Positions 24,868 through 34,049 of a stretch of DNA of 41,985 nt are shown piece by piece. The translations under genes were made by a program, and so were the position numbers. The stretch is from Neisseriaceae bacterium (GTDB lineage Bacteria; Pseudomonadota; Gammaproteobacteria; Burkholderiales; Neisseriaceae). The DNA is taken from NCBI GenBank assembly GCA_017934045.1, contig JAGBKK010000038.1, positions 1-41,985 of the forward strand. The letters are read 5' to 3'. The notes under the pieces were generated by a model. It did not search any database. It saw nothing but the letters and a program-made list of their open reading frames with translations, and was not told where the DNA came from. Within the stretch, counting starts at the first letter, position 1, and each line of letters starts with the position of its first letter.

Positions 24868-27800
24868 ATGGCGGAAGAAAATAAGTCAGAAACAGTTTCA
24901 GGCAGCATTGATACCAAGTTGCTTATCAATGTCTATGGTTCTCCTGCGACAGGCAAGAGTTTTACTGCCCAAAATATAACGGCAATCTTGCACGAAAACG
25001 GCATTGACTGTGAATATATCGCAGAATATGCGACAGAGTTAATACAGCAGGGCAGAACCGATGAACTGAAAGACCAAATCACGGTTACAGGCGAACAACG
25101 CCGCCGTGAAGTGGAAGCATTCAAACGCACAAACCTTGTGATTACTGACAGCCCGACTGCGTTAGGTATGCTGTATTCGCCCAAAGAGCAGAAAGCGGAA
25201 GTTGTTAAATTTGGCGAACAAAGCGACAAAACGCCGCATATCAACATTTTACTGCGACACAATGCCGAAAGTTTGGCGACATTCTCAATGAATGGACGCA
25301 TTCACGGAAAAGAAGAGAGTTTGCGTATTCAAAGTGAAATTGTGGCTATGCTGCAAGGCAAAGAATGCTTGCACTTTGAGCGTGGAATGAGTATTGAAAA
25401 ACTCATCAACGATATACGCTCCACACAACAATGGCAACACTTCGCACGCAGTCAAAGTGTTGAAGAAAAGGAACGAACACTACGCATAGCCAAGTGTTTG
25501 CAAGGTGAACCTGTTTGTGTGATTAACGATAGGCAAGCACCGCATAAAGGAATGAAGTCAGCAAAAGACTGGGCAAATGCCATATTTGACGAATGGGGCA
25601 ACAAGGTTATCAGTCCTGAATTAGGCGAAATTGTTGTTAATGTTCATTCAGTGAATGACACATTTGCACACGGATTAAGTCCTTTCAAAATCGAAGCAAT
25701 ACGCTCGATCAAAGATGTGGTTGAACAAGGCGTTGTGTTTGCACAAACAAGAGTAGAAGACAGAAACCATTACTTTATCGCCGCCCCTATTATTCTTGAA
25801 AATCAAGTAGATATTGTAAGCGTATTAGTCCATAAGGATATGAATACGCAAAGAATGTATCTACACAGTGTAATGGTTAGGGAAAAGATTTTAGAGAAAA
25901 ATTTTGAGCAAAAAAACACTCCTGAACACCTTGTTCGAAGTGCCGATAACCGCGGATTATCCGAGCCAAATCGCAAGTTGTATTCAGGAGATATAAGCAG
26001 AATACTGCAAAACTATCTCAAAGTCAATATTCGTGAATTAGAAGTTGAGATAAATCAACAAATTGAACAACAGAAAGGCAACAAAATGGCACAGGCAAAC
26101 GACAACACAACAGAACAACAAATTTCACGGCAAGAATTAGATAATCGCTTGCTTTCGTGGAGTTCGCAATATATTGACGCATTGAATAATGTCATTGTAG
26201 CAGAACAAAACAGTGCTACTCTTGATGAGAGAACGAATTTAGTTAATGCGTTTTACGAAAACAAAAAACAAAATCCATTGCTTGTTGCACCTGATGATAT
26301 TTTGACGGCAACAGAGAAAGAATTAAAAAACGAACACCTATACGGCGTTCAAACCATATTCAGCAACACAATGGACAAATTAGTCGAACAAGTGCAACAA
26401 CAACTGCAACAAAAAACCGTTGCAACTTATTCACAAGACAACCCTTATGCCGCATACGCAAAGGACAATGAAGAAGTGCGTCAAAATGCAGATGACTGGG
26501 AAATGCGAGAGCCTTTAACAAGTGAAAAATTATTGCATTTCAATGAATTAGCCCAAAAACAAGGCTTTACTACCTATGTTGAAAATCACCACGCTGATAC
26601 AGGTGTTTTTCAGGCAGATAAAGAAATAGATGAAACCTATCGCATTGAAATTACAGGACAATTCAAAAATCACGGCAGTCAGGACGCTTTTGAAAGTGCG
26701 AGAGATTTTACGATGACATTTCATCAAGGCGATGAAACCGTCCATTATTTTTATACAAATCAATTAGATAAAGCACTTGAACAGGCGGCAGAGTTTTCTA
26801 AAAATCCAGCACAATGGATTGAAAATAAAGATAAAACCGTTGAACAGCATTTAAGTGAAATGGTTGATGAAGTTGTGGCGATTGCAAATCGGCACAATCA
26901 AGAACAAAGTCAAGTGGAAAGCGTTTCAGGCAACTTGAAAGATGAAGTCAAAGCAATTCATCAAGAGTTAGCCGCCCAAAGTCTTGAATTTCAATTTACG
27001 CATAAAGATTTGGCGGATAGAACCGCTGCCTTTAATCAAGAGTTATTAAAACTCACACCTGAACAATTAAAAGAACTGCAACCGTATTTTGAACAGCATA
27101 AGGCTATTCAAACCTTGCAGGACTTATACAAGCAAACAGGCGACAATGCACGACTTGATGAAATCAACGAACACAATCGCCTGATTGAATGGAAAATTCA
27201 CAACAAAGTGGAAGCCTATTTAGGCAAACACATTGATTATTCCGATATGGATTACTACAAGGGCATTAAAACAGGCGAAGAATTGCGGCAGATGATGAAT
27301 AGGCAACCTGAAAATACTGAAAAACAAGCAGAAGTGAATGCAGGAAAGAATTTTGTGCAAAATTTCATTGAAAATCAATTAAATGCACAAAACTTGCAGG
27401 AAGTTGAAACAATCAGCAATATTTCTGACGCTAAAACCTTTCAAGAAAAGGTAATGTTTGCAAGAGTAGAAGAAACAGAAATCAGCAAAATGATTGATGA
27501 TATTGCCAAACAACGCCTGTATTTGGCGGTAGATTTTGACAATAAAGACGCAGCAAAGGCGGCAGGGGCGAAATGGGATAAGGCTTTGAAAGGCTGGTAT
27601 GTAGAAAAAGGCAACCTGAATGATAAATTGCAAGCCTTTTTACCACAGCAACCAGTAACAACCGTAGAAAACCGCAAGCCTTACTCTGACTTAATGGCAG
27701 AAGCACAAAAAATAGGTGTGGAATTAAACTCTGTTAATTTCAAAGAAGATTTTCACGGTTGGGTGCGTTGCCCAGTAAAAGGCAAAGGCAAGAGTAATCG

Positions 27801-28764
27801 TGATGGCGGTTATAAACTGTTTCGCAATGATGACGGCTCTATCGGTGCAACGGTTAAAAATTACAGTTCAGGCGATAGCGTGAATTGGTGCGATAAAACT
27901 CTTGGCGATAGAGAAGTAAAAAGCAAAGTGCCTCTGCCTGATTTTATTGCAAATAAAAAACAAGAAGAATGGAATGAAGTCGCTAAAAATACCGTAGAAC
28001 ACAATATACAACAAATGCGTAGCAAGATAGCAGAACAGGCTTATCACTCTTTGCAACCTGCCCTATCGACTGATCCTTATATTCAAAAGAAAGGCATTGT
28101 GGATATTGGCAAATTACGCCGTTTAGATGACGGTTCAACCATTGTGCCGCTATTTCACAATGGCAAAATTGCTAATTTGCAAATGATTAGAGCGTCTGAC
28201 AATGAAAAAAGAATGATGACGCAAGCCGTAAAAGTGGGTGCCTATTATTCAATCGGCAACGGTAAAAATCCGCAAACCGTCATCATTGCGGAAGGTATGG
28301 CAACGGCGGATAGCGTTCATCAAATTGCAAGTGAGATTTACGGCAAAGACAAGGTTTTAACGCTTGCCGCTATTGATAGCGGCAACCTGAAAGCAGTCGC
28401 TGATAAAGTGGATAAAGTTTATCCTGACGCACAAAAACTGATTGCCGCTGATAACGATTTAGGCAATGAATTAAAAGCACAACAAAGGGGTGTGGATAGT
28501 GCGGAAACTCACAAATACAATGCAGGCTTTAAGTATGCAAATCAAGTAATTGAAGTATATCCGCATTTTAAAGCAATTCCTGCTCCTGCTTTTGACGGTA
28601 AAAATACCGATTGGAACGATGTTTTGACAACAAAAGGCTTCGACACCAGCATTAAATTGTTTCAAGAACGCATAGATAGACAACCTGCCAATGTAAAGCA
28701 ACAAGCGGCAACGCCGCAAATGACACCACAGCGTAAAAATGGCACAGACGGTAGGGAACGCTAA
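24868..28764 (+). CDS. Large polyvalent protein: P-loop kinase, BECR-like domain and TraC-type primase
   Basis: 1298 residues. The N-terminus is a P-loop nucleotide kinase-like domain (VYGSPATGKS, residues 27-36; DSPTALGMLY near 95). Residues of roughly 210-370 (VNVHSVNDTFAHGL, IKDVVEQGVVF, HYFIAAPI) resemble LPD3/BECR-fold RNase-like domains of polyvalent proteins. A helical middle follows. A DUF5710-type unit (YLAVDFDNKDAAKAAGAKWDK) lies near 885-915. The primase part contains HGWVRCPVKGKGKSNRDGGYK and a TOPRIM domain (VIIAEGMATADS near 1140; AADND near 1190). It ends GTDGRER. TraC/Sog-type primases are co-transferred with DNA in other systems, so this is a strong candidate for transport to the recipient. 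The BECR assignment is the least certain part. Confidence 0.8.
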   Translation: MAEENKSETVSGSIDTKLLINVYGSPATGKSFTAQNITAILHENGIDCEYIAEYATELIQQGRTDELKDQITVTGEQRRREVEAFKRTNLVITDSPTALGMLYSPKEQKAEVVKFGEQSDKTPHINILLRHNAESLATFSMNGRIHGKEESLRIQSEIVAMLQGKECLHFERGMSIEKLINDIRSTQQWQHFARSQSVEEKERTLRIAKCLQGEPVCVINDRQAPHKGMKSAKDWANAIFDEWGNKVISPELGEIVVNVHSVNDTFAHGLSPFKIEAIRSIKDVVEQGVVFAQTRVEDRNHYFIAAPIILENQVDIVSVLVHKDMNTQRMYLHSVMVREKILEKNFEQKNTPEHLVRSADNRGLSEPNRKLYSGDISRILQNYLKVNIRELEVEINQQIEQQKGNKMAQANDNTTEQQISRQELDNRLLSWSSQYIDALNNVIVAEQNSATLDERTNLVNAFYENKKQNPLLVAPDDILTATEKELKNEHLYGVQTIFSNTMDKLVEQVQQQLQQKTVATYSQDNPYAAYAKDNEEVRQNADDWEMREPLTSEKLLHFNELAQKQGFTTYVENHHADTGVFQADKEIDETYRIEITGQFKNHGSQDAFESARDFTMTFHQGDETVHYFYTNQLDKALEQAAEFSKNPAQWIENKDKTVEQHLSEMVDEVVAIANRHNQEQSQVESVSGNLKDEVKAIHQELAAQSLEFQFTHKDLADRTAAFNQELLKLTPEQLKELQPYFEQHKAIQTLQDLYKQTGDNARLDEINEHNRLIEWKIHNKVEAYLGKHIDYSDMDYYKGIKTGEELRQMMNRQPENTEKQAEVNAGKNFVQNFIENQLNAQNLQEVETISNISDAKTFQEKVMFARVEETEISKMIDDIAKQRLYLAVDFDNKDAAKAAGAKWDKALKGWYVEKGNLNDKLQAFLPQQPVTTVENRKPYSDLMAEAQKIGVELNSVNFKEDFHGWVRCPVKGKGKSNRDGGYKLFRNDDGSIGATVKNYSSGDSVNWCDKTLGDREVKSKVPLPDFIANKKQEEWNEVAKNTVEHNIQQMRSKIAEQAYHSLQPALSTDPYIQKKGIVDIGKLRRLDDGSTIVPLFHNGKIANLQMIRASDNEKRMMTQAVKVGAYYSIGNGKNPQTVIIAEGMATADSVHQIASEIYGKDKVLTLAAIDSGNLKAVADKVDKVYPDAQKLIAADNDLGNELKAQQRGVDSAETHKYNAGFKYANQVIEVYPHFKAIPAPAFDGKNTDWNDVLTTKGFDTSIKLFQERIDRQPANVKQQAATPQMTPQRKNGTDGRER

Positions 28765-28766
28765 CA

Positions 28767-30650
28767 ATGGAAAACTCACGCAAAAAAGGCATTATTTTGT
28801 TGATTTGCTTGCTGTTGTTGATTTTTATCGGCATATATGGAGCAAGTTACCTGTATCAACTGTTTATCGCAGTAGGCAAAGCAAAAGCAAGCCATTCTAT
28901 GACTGCGTTCAGGTTGCCTGAACCTTTGAAAGTGGGCGTTTTTAGTATATTTAACGCTGATAAAGTAGCGAATGCCAAAGCGTTTAAAGGTGCGTTAATT
29001 GTTTCAGGTAGCGTGTCTTTACTGTTGTTTTTAGGCATTGCGTCTAAACTCAATCCTAAACGCAGTTTGTACGGAGATGCACGATTTGCCACAATCAGCG
29101 AAATACAACAAGCAGGTTTGTTATTGGACAATAAAAAAGTCAATAAAGAAAAACTGTTTGCAGATAGTGCGGTGATTTGTGGCAAAGTGGGTAGCCGTTA
29201 TATTGCGTTAGACGATCAACGCTTTATTTACCTTGCCGCCCCTACTCGTTCAGGTAAAGGTACAGGTGTGGTGAATATTGTTTTATTGTCGTATGACCAT
29301 TCGATTGTGGTATTAGATATTAAAAAGGAACTCTTTAATATCTCGGCGGCGAAAAGGGCGAAAAATGGGCATAAAGTATTTTTGTTTGATCCATATAACA
29401 AAGACGGTAAAACTGCTCGTTGGAATCCATTATCCTATGTTCGCCGTGATTTAGAACTACGCATTGACGATATACAAAAAATCGCCCAAACCATTGTACC
29501 GCCGCAAGGTAATGATCCACTTTGGACAGACGCTCCAAGAGATTTATTTATCGGTTTGGTGCTGTATCAGTTAGATAAAGAACGGTCTAATCCAAACTTT
29601 ACGCCTACTATTCGTGGTGTGTTGGATTTAATTCAACAAACAGGTGGCAAAGATACAAAAACCCATTTTGCCGAACTTATTGCACAAGGTTTTGTGTTGC
29701 AACAAACCAAAGACAAAATCAACGGCACAATCGCCGCCGCTGACGCAACTTTTGCCAGCATTTTGGTTACTTTGAAAACCGCCTTATCGCCTTTCTCATC
29801 AGAATTAGTAGCAAATGCAACCAGTGGTGATGACTTTGATTTACGCAATATCCGCCGTGAAAAAACAACGGTGTATTTTGGTATTGAACCTGCGGATTTA
29901 AAACAAGCGTCAAAAATTATCAATCTGTTTTATACGCAGTTAATCAATGAAAACACTCGTGTTTTGCCACAAGATGATAACTCATTGAAATATCAATGTT
30001 TATTGTTAATGGATGAAGGCACTGCTCCTGGTCGCATTGATATTCTACCGACAGCCGTATCGTATATGGCTGGTTATAATTTGCGTATGTTATTGATTGT
30101 GCAAAGTCCTTCACAATTAAGAGAAAAAGAACTTTACGGACAAGAAGGTACGCAAACGATTTTATCGAATTGTGCATTGAAAATCCTTTATACGCCTGAT
30201 GATTACAAAGACGCTGACGAATACTCAAAACTGTTGGGCAATACCACAGAAAAAGAACGCACTTCAAAATCAATCGGCAAAGGCGGAACAAGCAATACAG
30301 AAAGCATAAATAAACGCCCTTTAATGTATCCGCAGGAATTATTAGCGATGAAGTCGAACAAAATCATCATCAAATTCAGTGGCATTTCATCAGCGATTGA
30401 CGCTAACAAAAATTGCCACTATCAGGATAAAAATTTCAAAGATTTTGCCAAGTTCGGACGCTTAAAAATGAAGTCAATCAGTGAGCGACAAGCGAACGCA
30501 TTAGGACAAAAAGGCGTTATGCAAAATGAACTTGAAATGTTGAAACGCAATAACCCACAAGAATATGAAGACTTGCATTACAACGAACCAACACGACACA
30601 TAATGCTAAACAATTTTGACACCGTATTAACAAGCACAATCACCGCCTAA
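28767..30650 (+). CDS. virD4: VirD4 type IV coupling protein
   Basis: 627 residues. Two N-terminal transmembrane helices (about residues 8-28 and 70-92) precede the TraG/VirD4 ATPase. Walker A is PTRSGKGTG at about 159 and Walker B LLMDEGTAPGR at about 413. NPLSYVRRD and LLIVQSPSQLREKELYGQEGTQTILSN are conserved. It receives the relaxase-DNA complex and other substrates and hands them to the channel. It starts 2 bases after the primase stop, so primase and coupling protein are translationally linked. Confidence 0.95.
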   Translation: MENSRKKGIILLICLLLLIFIGIYGASYLYQLFIAVGKAKASHSMTAFRLPEPLKVGVFSIFNADKVANAKAFKGALIVSGSVSLLLFLGIASKLNPKRSLYGDARFATISEIQQAGLLLDNKKVNKEKLFADSAVICGKVGSRYIALDDQRFIYLAAPTRSGKGTGVVNIVLLSYDHSIVVLDIKKELFNISAAKRAKNGHKVFLFDPYNKDGKTARWNPLSYVRRDLELRIDDIQKIAQTIVPPQGNDPLWTDAPRDLFIGLVLYQLDKERSNPNFTPTIRGVLDLIQQTGGKDTKTHFAELIAQGFVLQQTKDKINGTIAAADATFASILVTLKTALSPFSSELVANATSGDDFDLRNIRREKTTVYFGIEPADLKQASKIINLFYTQLINENTRVLPQDDNSLKYQCLLLMDEGTAPGRIDILPTAVSYMAGYNLRMLLIVQSPSQLREKELYGQEGTQTILSNCALKILYTPDDYKDADEYSKLLGNTTEKERTSKSIGKGGTSNTESINKRPLMYPQELLAMKSNKIIIKFSGISSAIDANKNCHYQDKNFKDFAKFGRLKMKSISERQANALGQKGVMQNELEMLKRNNPQEYEDLHYNEPTRHIMLNNFDTVLTSTITA

Positions 30651-30679
30651 TTACGGTTTTTGAATGAAAGGTAAAACAA

Positions 30680-31564
30680 ATGACAACACTCGCCATAGAA
30701 CAAGCGGACGATATTCAGACAAGCCTTTTGAGCAACCTGAAAAAAAAGAACATTCAAATTAAACAGGCAGATGAAGAACAAAGAACGGTTGATTATCAAC
30801 CATTCTTTGAAAAAAATCCGCATTATCGAACAGATAACAAAAAATCAAGCCGTGGCGACAAATTCATCTCACACGACGGCAACAGCATTTTAACGGTAAA
30901 AACAGGCAAAATTACCGCAGAAAACAAAAACGGTGAGCCTGATATTAAAGCAATGTTGGACTTGGCAGAAGCCAACGGCTGGCAAAGTATTAAATTTCCG
31001 AAATTCATCGGCAAAGGCAGTAAAGCGTATCGGCAAGCCGTTTGGTTAGAAGCCAAAAGGCGAGGTATTGAAGTTGAAAACTACAAACCAACGAAACAAG
31101 AAGAACAACAATTATCGGCATTATTGGAAAACGACAAAAAAGAACAAAATCAGCCTTTGGAAATTGTTCCCAAAGACAACACACAAAGCGTTGAAAAAAA
31201 CCTTGAAAAAATGGTTCAGGATATTTCAGGTAGCCTAAATAAAAAAGATAAAGTGTTGCAAGCAAATGCACTTTCACAAAAAGAAGCACACAATGAAATG
31301 GTAGGCGTTTTGAATGAATTTTTTCCGTTTGACAGTCCTAATTACAATGACGCAGAACGAAAAATATCTGATCATTTGGCAGAAATTTACAGTAAAGGCG
31401 GTGCAGTAACACACCAACAAATCAAAAGCGTGCGAGAACAATTCAAGGCAATGCAACCTAAAATCCGCCAAGAATATTATCAAGCAACACAACACGAACA
31501 AAGCAAAGTGAAAACAGATGAACTTTCACGCAAACCCAACAAAGATAAGGAATTAGTGCGATGA
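30680..31564 (+). CDS. LPD7-domain protein, putative conjugative accessory or cargo
   Basis: 294 residues. Residues of about 35-140 form the Large Polyvalent Protein-associated Domain 7: GDKFISHDGNSILTVKTGKIT, DIKAMLDLAEANGWQSIKFPKFIGKGSKAYRQAVWLEAKRRGIEVENYKPT. LPD7 is usually attached to relaxases or primases; here it stands alone. A helical region follows, and residues of about 225-270 (HLAEIYSKGG..., ending KIRQEYYQA) resemble the C-terminal module of the proteins at 32668 and 41743. The tail is basic and ends KELVR. It sits between virD4 and virB10, overlapping virB10 by ATGA, consistent with a coupling-protein client. Confidence 0.75.
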   Translation: MTTLAIEQADDIQTSLLSNLKKKNIQIKQADEEQRTVDYQPFFEKNPHYRTDNKKSSRGDKFISHDGNSILTVKTGKITAENKNGEPDIKAMLDLAEANGWQSIKFPKFIGKGSKAYRQAVWLEAKRRGIEVENYKPTKQEEQQLSALLENDKKEQNQPLEIVPKDNTQSVEKNLEKMVQDISGSLNKKDKVLQANALSQKEAHNEMVGVLNEFFPFDSPNYNDAERKISDHLAEIYSKGGAVTHQQIKSVREQFKAMQPKIRQEYYQATQHEQSKVKTDELSRKPNKDKELVR

Positions 31565-32622
31565 ATAATCTCAATGAAGATATGTACGAACAAGAAAACG
31601 ACAACGGCGAATTGCAAGCCAAAGGCGATAAAAATCGTATGGTTAGAAACACAGTGATGTATGTTGTGATTGCTTTTGCGTTGTTAGCAACGGCTTTATG
31701 GGCGGCAGGAAGTTTTGTTTCCAACCTTATGCACAGTGGCGACAAAAAAGAAAAACAAGAAATTGAAAGCACTCGCACAATCGCAGAAGTGCCTGATAAT
31801 ATCGGCAAAGTGCCGCCAACACTTCCATTAGACGAAAACGAAACACCAACAGACACAGCAAAAGACGAAAAACTGCTTGAAAATAATGAACAAACTCAAT
31901 CAGAAACCGTTGTAACCGTAGGCGAAGAAAACAAGGATAAACCGCCGTCATTAAAAGACAGACGGCTTGCCAGCAATATGGGCGATACACCACAAAACGC
32001 CACACCACAAGCGGCGGCTGTTGCGGTGCGTTTGGTTAAAAATATGAATTTAACCTTGATTAAAGGCACAAAAATCCCCTGCGTTTTGGAAAACAACATT
32101 GTTTCCGAACAAGACGGCTTTACTTCCTGCATTGTGAGCCACGATATTTATTCAGGCAACGCCAAAACCTTGCTGATTGAAAAAGGTTCTCGCATAACAG
32201 GTATGTATTCAGGCAATGTGCGACACGGCAATAGTCGCCTGCAAATCATTTGGGATAGAATTATTACCCCATTTGATTTAGCGATAGACTTAAACAGCCC
32301 AAGCACCGATAGATTAGGGGCAAGTGGCGTTACAGGTAAAGTAGATAATCGCTGGGGTTTGCGTATCGGCTCTGCCCTACTGGTATCGCTGATAACTGAC
32401 ACAATGGAAGTTGTCGCTGACCGCAACAAAAAATCAACCGTTTATGTTGAAAGCGAAACCAGAGATACAGCACAGGACATTGCAGAGAAAGTGTTAGACC
32501 AGTATATCAACCTGCCGCCGATTATCTACATTGAAGAAGGCAAAACCATTCAAATTTATGTGCAGCAAGATATAGACTTTTCAAATGCGTATCGCATTAA
32601 AAAGACAAGATTTCATCAATAA
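31561..32622 (+). CDS. virB10: VirB10 core-complex protein
   Basis: 353 residues. A cytoplasmic N-terminus, one transmembrane helix (about residues 28-53, MVRNTVMYVVIAFALLATALWAAGSFV), an acidic/Pro-containing periplasmic linker and the TrbI/VirB10 beta-barrel domain are visible: LTLIKGTKIPCVLENNIVSEQDGFTSCIVSHDIYS, LLIEKGSRITGMYSG, RLQIIWDRIITPFDLAIDLNSPSTDRLGASGVTG. VirB10 spans both membranes and senses ATP use by VirB4/VirD4/VirB11. It is separated from virB9 by about 7.5 kb of cargo-type genes. A strong terminator follows. Confidence 0.95.
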   Translation: MNNLNEDMYEQENDNGELQAKGDKNRMVRNTVMYVVIAFALLATALWAAGSFVSNLMHSGDKKEKQEIESTRTIAEVPDNIGKVPPTLPLDENETPTDTAKDEKLLENNEQTQSETVVTVGEENKDKPPSLKDRRLASNMGDTPQNATPQAAAVAVRLVKNMNLTLIKGTKIPCVLENNIVSEQDGFTSCIVSHDIYSGNAKTLLIEKGSRITGMYSGNVRHGNSRLQIIWDRIITPFDLAIDLNSPSTDRLGASGVTGKVDNRWGLRIGSALLVSLITDTMEVVADRNKKSTVYVESETRDTAQDIAEKVLDQYINLPPIIYIEEGKTIQIYVQQDIDFSNAYRIKKTRFHQ

Positions 32623-32641
32623 ACCATTCTTCCCTTTCTTT

Positions 32642-32669
32642 GCCCATTCCTTACGAATGGGCTTTTTTT
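32642..32669 (+). terminator. Terminator of the main virB operon
   Basis: The stem GCCCATTC / GAATGGGC with a CTTAC loop is followed by seven T. It ends the operon after virB10 and overlaps the stop codon of the convergent gene at 32668. Confidence 0.9.
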
Positions 32670-33870
32670 AGCGTTCTCTGCCGCCGTCCCCTTTTTCTTT
32701 GGATTGATTTTTTTCAGGTTGCGTTTGGGTTTGTGCTTGCTGTGCTTTGAGTATATCAGGAATTTTTTTTACCATTTGCTGTATGCAGTTTTGAATGCTT
32801 TGTATATTGGTATCGCCGCCATTATTATAAACTTTTTCTATATGATTATTAAAATGTTCAATAAATTCAATATGATTCATAGGTTCAACTTGGCTAATCA
32901 TATCTCTGCCAACAAGTTTGGCTTGTTCTTTGGTTAAAGGTTTTTGCATTATTTCTTGATAAAACTGCTGTAAATCTTCTTCGGTTTTATAGCCTGTGGG
33001 CATAGGAATACTGCGTTTTGCCTGTTTAGGTGAAATTTTTTGCTTAATCGCTTGCATTATTGTGGGTTTTTGTGTATTATTAGCGTCATACAAATGGTCG
33101 TTTTCAGTTTGATGTGAAATTTCTCTGGCTGCAAAGGTCGCAGTAGTTTTCAACTGATAACGGCCTTTGTGCATTTCTAAACCACATAATTCAGCAATAA
33201 TTTGCATTCTTTCATTGTCGTCTTTTTGATTGTCTTTATTTAACTGTCTTCTCGCACTGGGTGTAATTAAGTAATTCAAAAACAAATGACGACATTTTTC
33301 ACGATTCAAATACATTAGCAAATTGCTTGTTAAATTATTGATAATAAAACCTACTTTTCTACCGTTACCTGTGGTTATTTTTAGGTGCTTGTAGCGTTTG
33401 CGTTGATTTTTATTATCATTTTTCCATTTTAAGTGAATAGCAACGACAATAGGTCGTTGTTGTACATTGTTGTATTTATTGTGTTCTTTTTCAAAAAGTT
33501 CAGTTAAAACCACATAACCATTGATTTTTGTTTGCGATTTAATAATTGCAATAGGGTCAATGAGTTGTGCAGGAAATTGTTTTAATGTTTCAGGGTCAAT
33601 GTTATGCGGTGTTCTATCTGACTTATCAATTCTTTCTTCCCTGCCCAAGTTAAACGCCATAACCTTTTCGATAGTAATAAGGTCTGTTTCCATTGGTTTC
33701 AAAGGAATTTTATCGTCTATCATACGAAAGACTAACGGCGTGTAGCCTAACACGACTTCATCAAACATTATTTCATCGGCAACAGGCGTGCTGACAACAA
33801 AATCAACCGCTTTCGCAAATTCACTATCAGGGCTGGTGTCTAATTCTTGTAATGGATTGATATTCTTCAT
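32668..33870 (-). CDS. MuF_C-like polyvalent-type protein with shared C-terminal module; candidate secreted effector
   Basis: 400 residues, no signal peptide. Residues of about 38-160 (VVLGYTPLVFRMIDDKIPLKPMETD, IDPETLKQFPAQLIDPIAII, GYVVLTELF, RPIVVAIHLKW) resemble the MuF_C domain of phage and conjugative polyvalent proteins, a predicted nuclease or toxin-like unit. The middle is basic. The last ~75 residues carry a helical module (HIEKVYNNGG, IQSIQNCIQQMVKKIP) and a Gln/Lys tail ending KGDGGRER. Both features recur in other proteins of the element. It is transcribed towards the virB operon from its own TATAAT box. An immunity gene is not obvious. Effector function is inferred. Confidence 0.65.
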   Translation of the reverse strand: MKNINPLQELDTSPDSEFAKAVDFVVSTPVADEIMFDEVVLGYTPLVFRMIDDKIPLKPMETDLITIEKVMAFNLGREERIDKSDRTPHNIDPETLKQFPAQLIDPIAIIKSQTKINGYVVLTELFEKEHNKYNNVQQRPIVVAIHLKWKNDNKNQRKRYKHLKITTGNGRKVGFIINNLTSNLLMYLNREKCRHLFLNYLITPSARRQLNKDNQKDDNERMQIIAELCGLEMHKGRYQLKTTATFAAREISHQTENDHLYDANNTQKPTIMQAIKQKISPKQAKRSIPMPTGYKTEEDLQQFYQEIMQKPLTKEQAKLVGRDMISQVEPMNHIEFIEHFNNHIEKVYNNGGDTNIQSIQNCIQQMVKKIPDILKAQQAQTQTQPEKNQSKEKGDGGRER

Positions 33871-33905
33871 TTTTTTGTTAAAGTTAAGTCATAAAAATAG
33901 GTTCA

Positions 33906-33911
33906 ATTATA
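33906..33911 (-). promoter_or_regulatory. -10 box for the MuF_C-like gene
   Basis: TATAAT on the minus strand stands 36 bp before the start at 33870. No clear -35 was found. Confidence 0.5.
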
Positions 33912-33981
33912 CCATTGAATAATCAGGCTTTTTCTTGCGGTTTGGTGTTTGGTATCATTTTGTTTTATAATAAGAATGAGT

Positions 33982-34041
33982 GTTGTTTTTTGATGTAATA
34001 TCTACCTTGCACTGTGCTTTTGGCAGTATTCAAAAAACAAC
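33982..34041. repeat. 12-bp inverted repeat between the relaxase and MuF_C-like genes
   Basis: GTTGTTTTTTGA (33982-33993) and TCAAAAAACAAC (34030-34041) are perfect inverted copies with a 36-base loop. It may help terminate relaxase transcription. Confidence 0.5.
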
Positions 34042-34049
34042 GCTTAATC

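Noticed and set aside
32668-33870. Plasmid replication initiator
   Set aside because: No Rep-type winged-helix signature was seen; the N-terminal part resembles MuF_C and the C-terminus is shared with another cargo-like protein.
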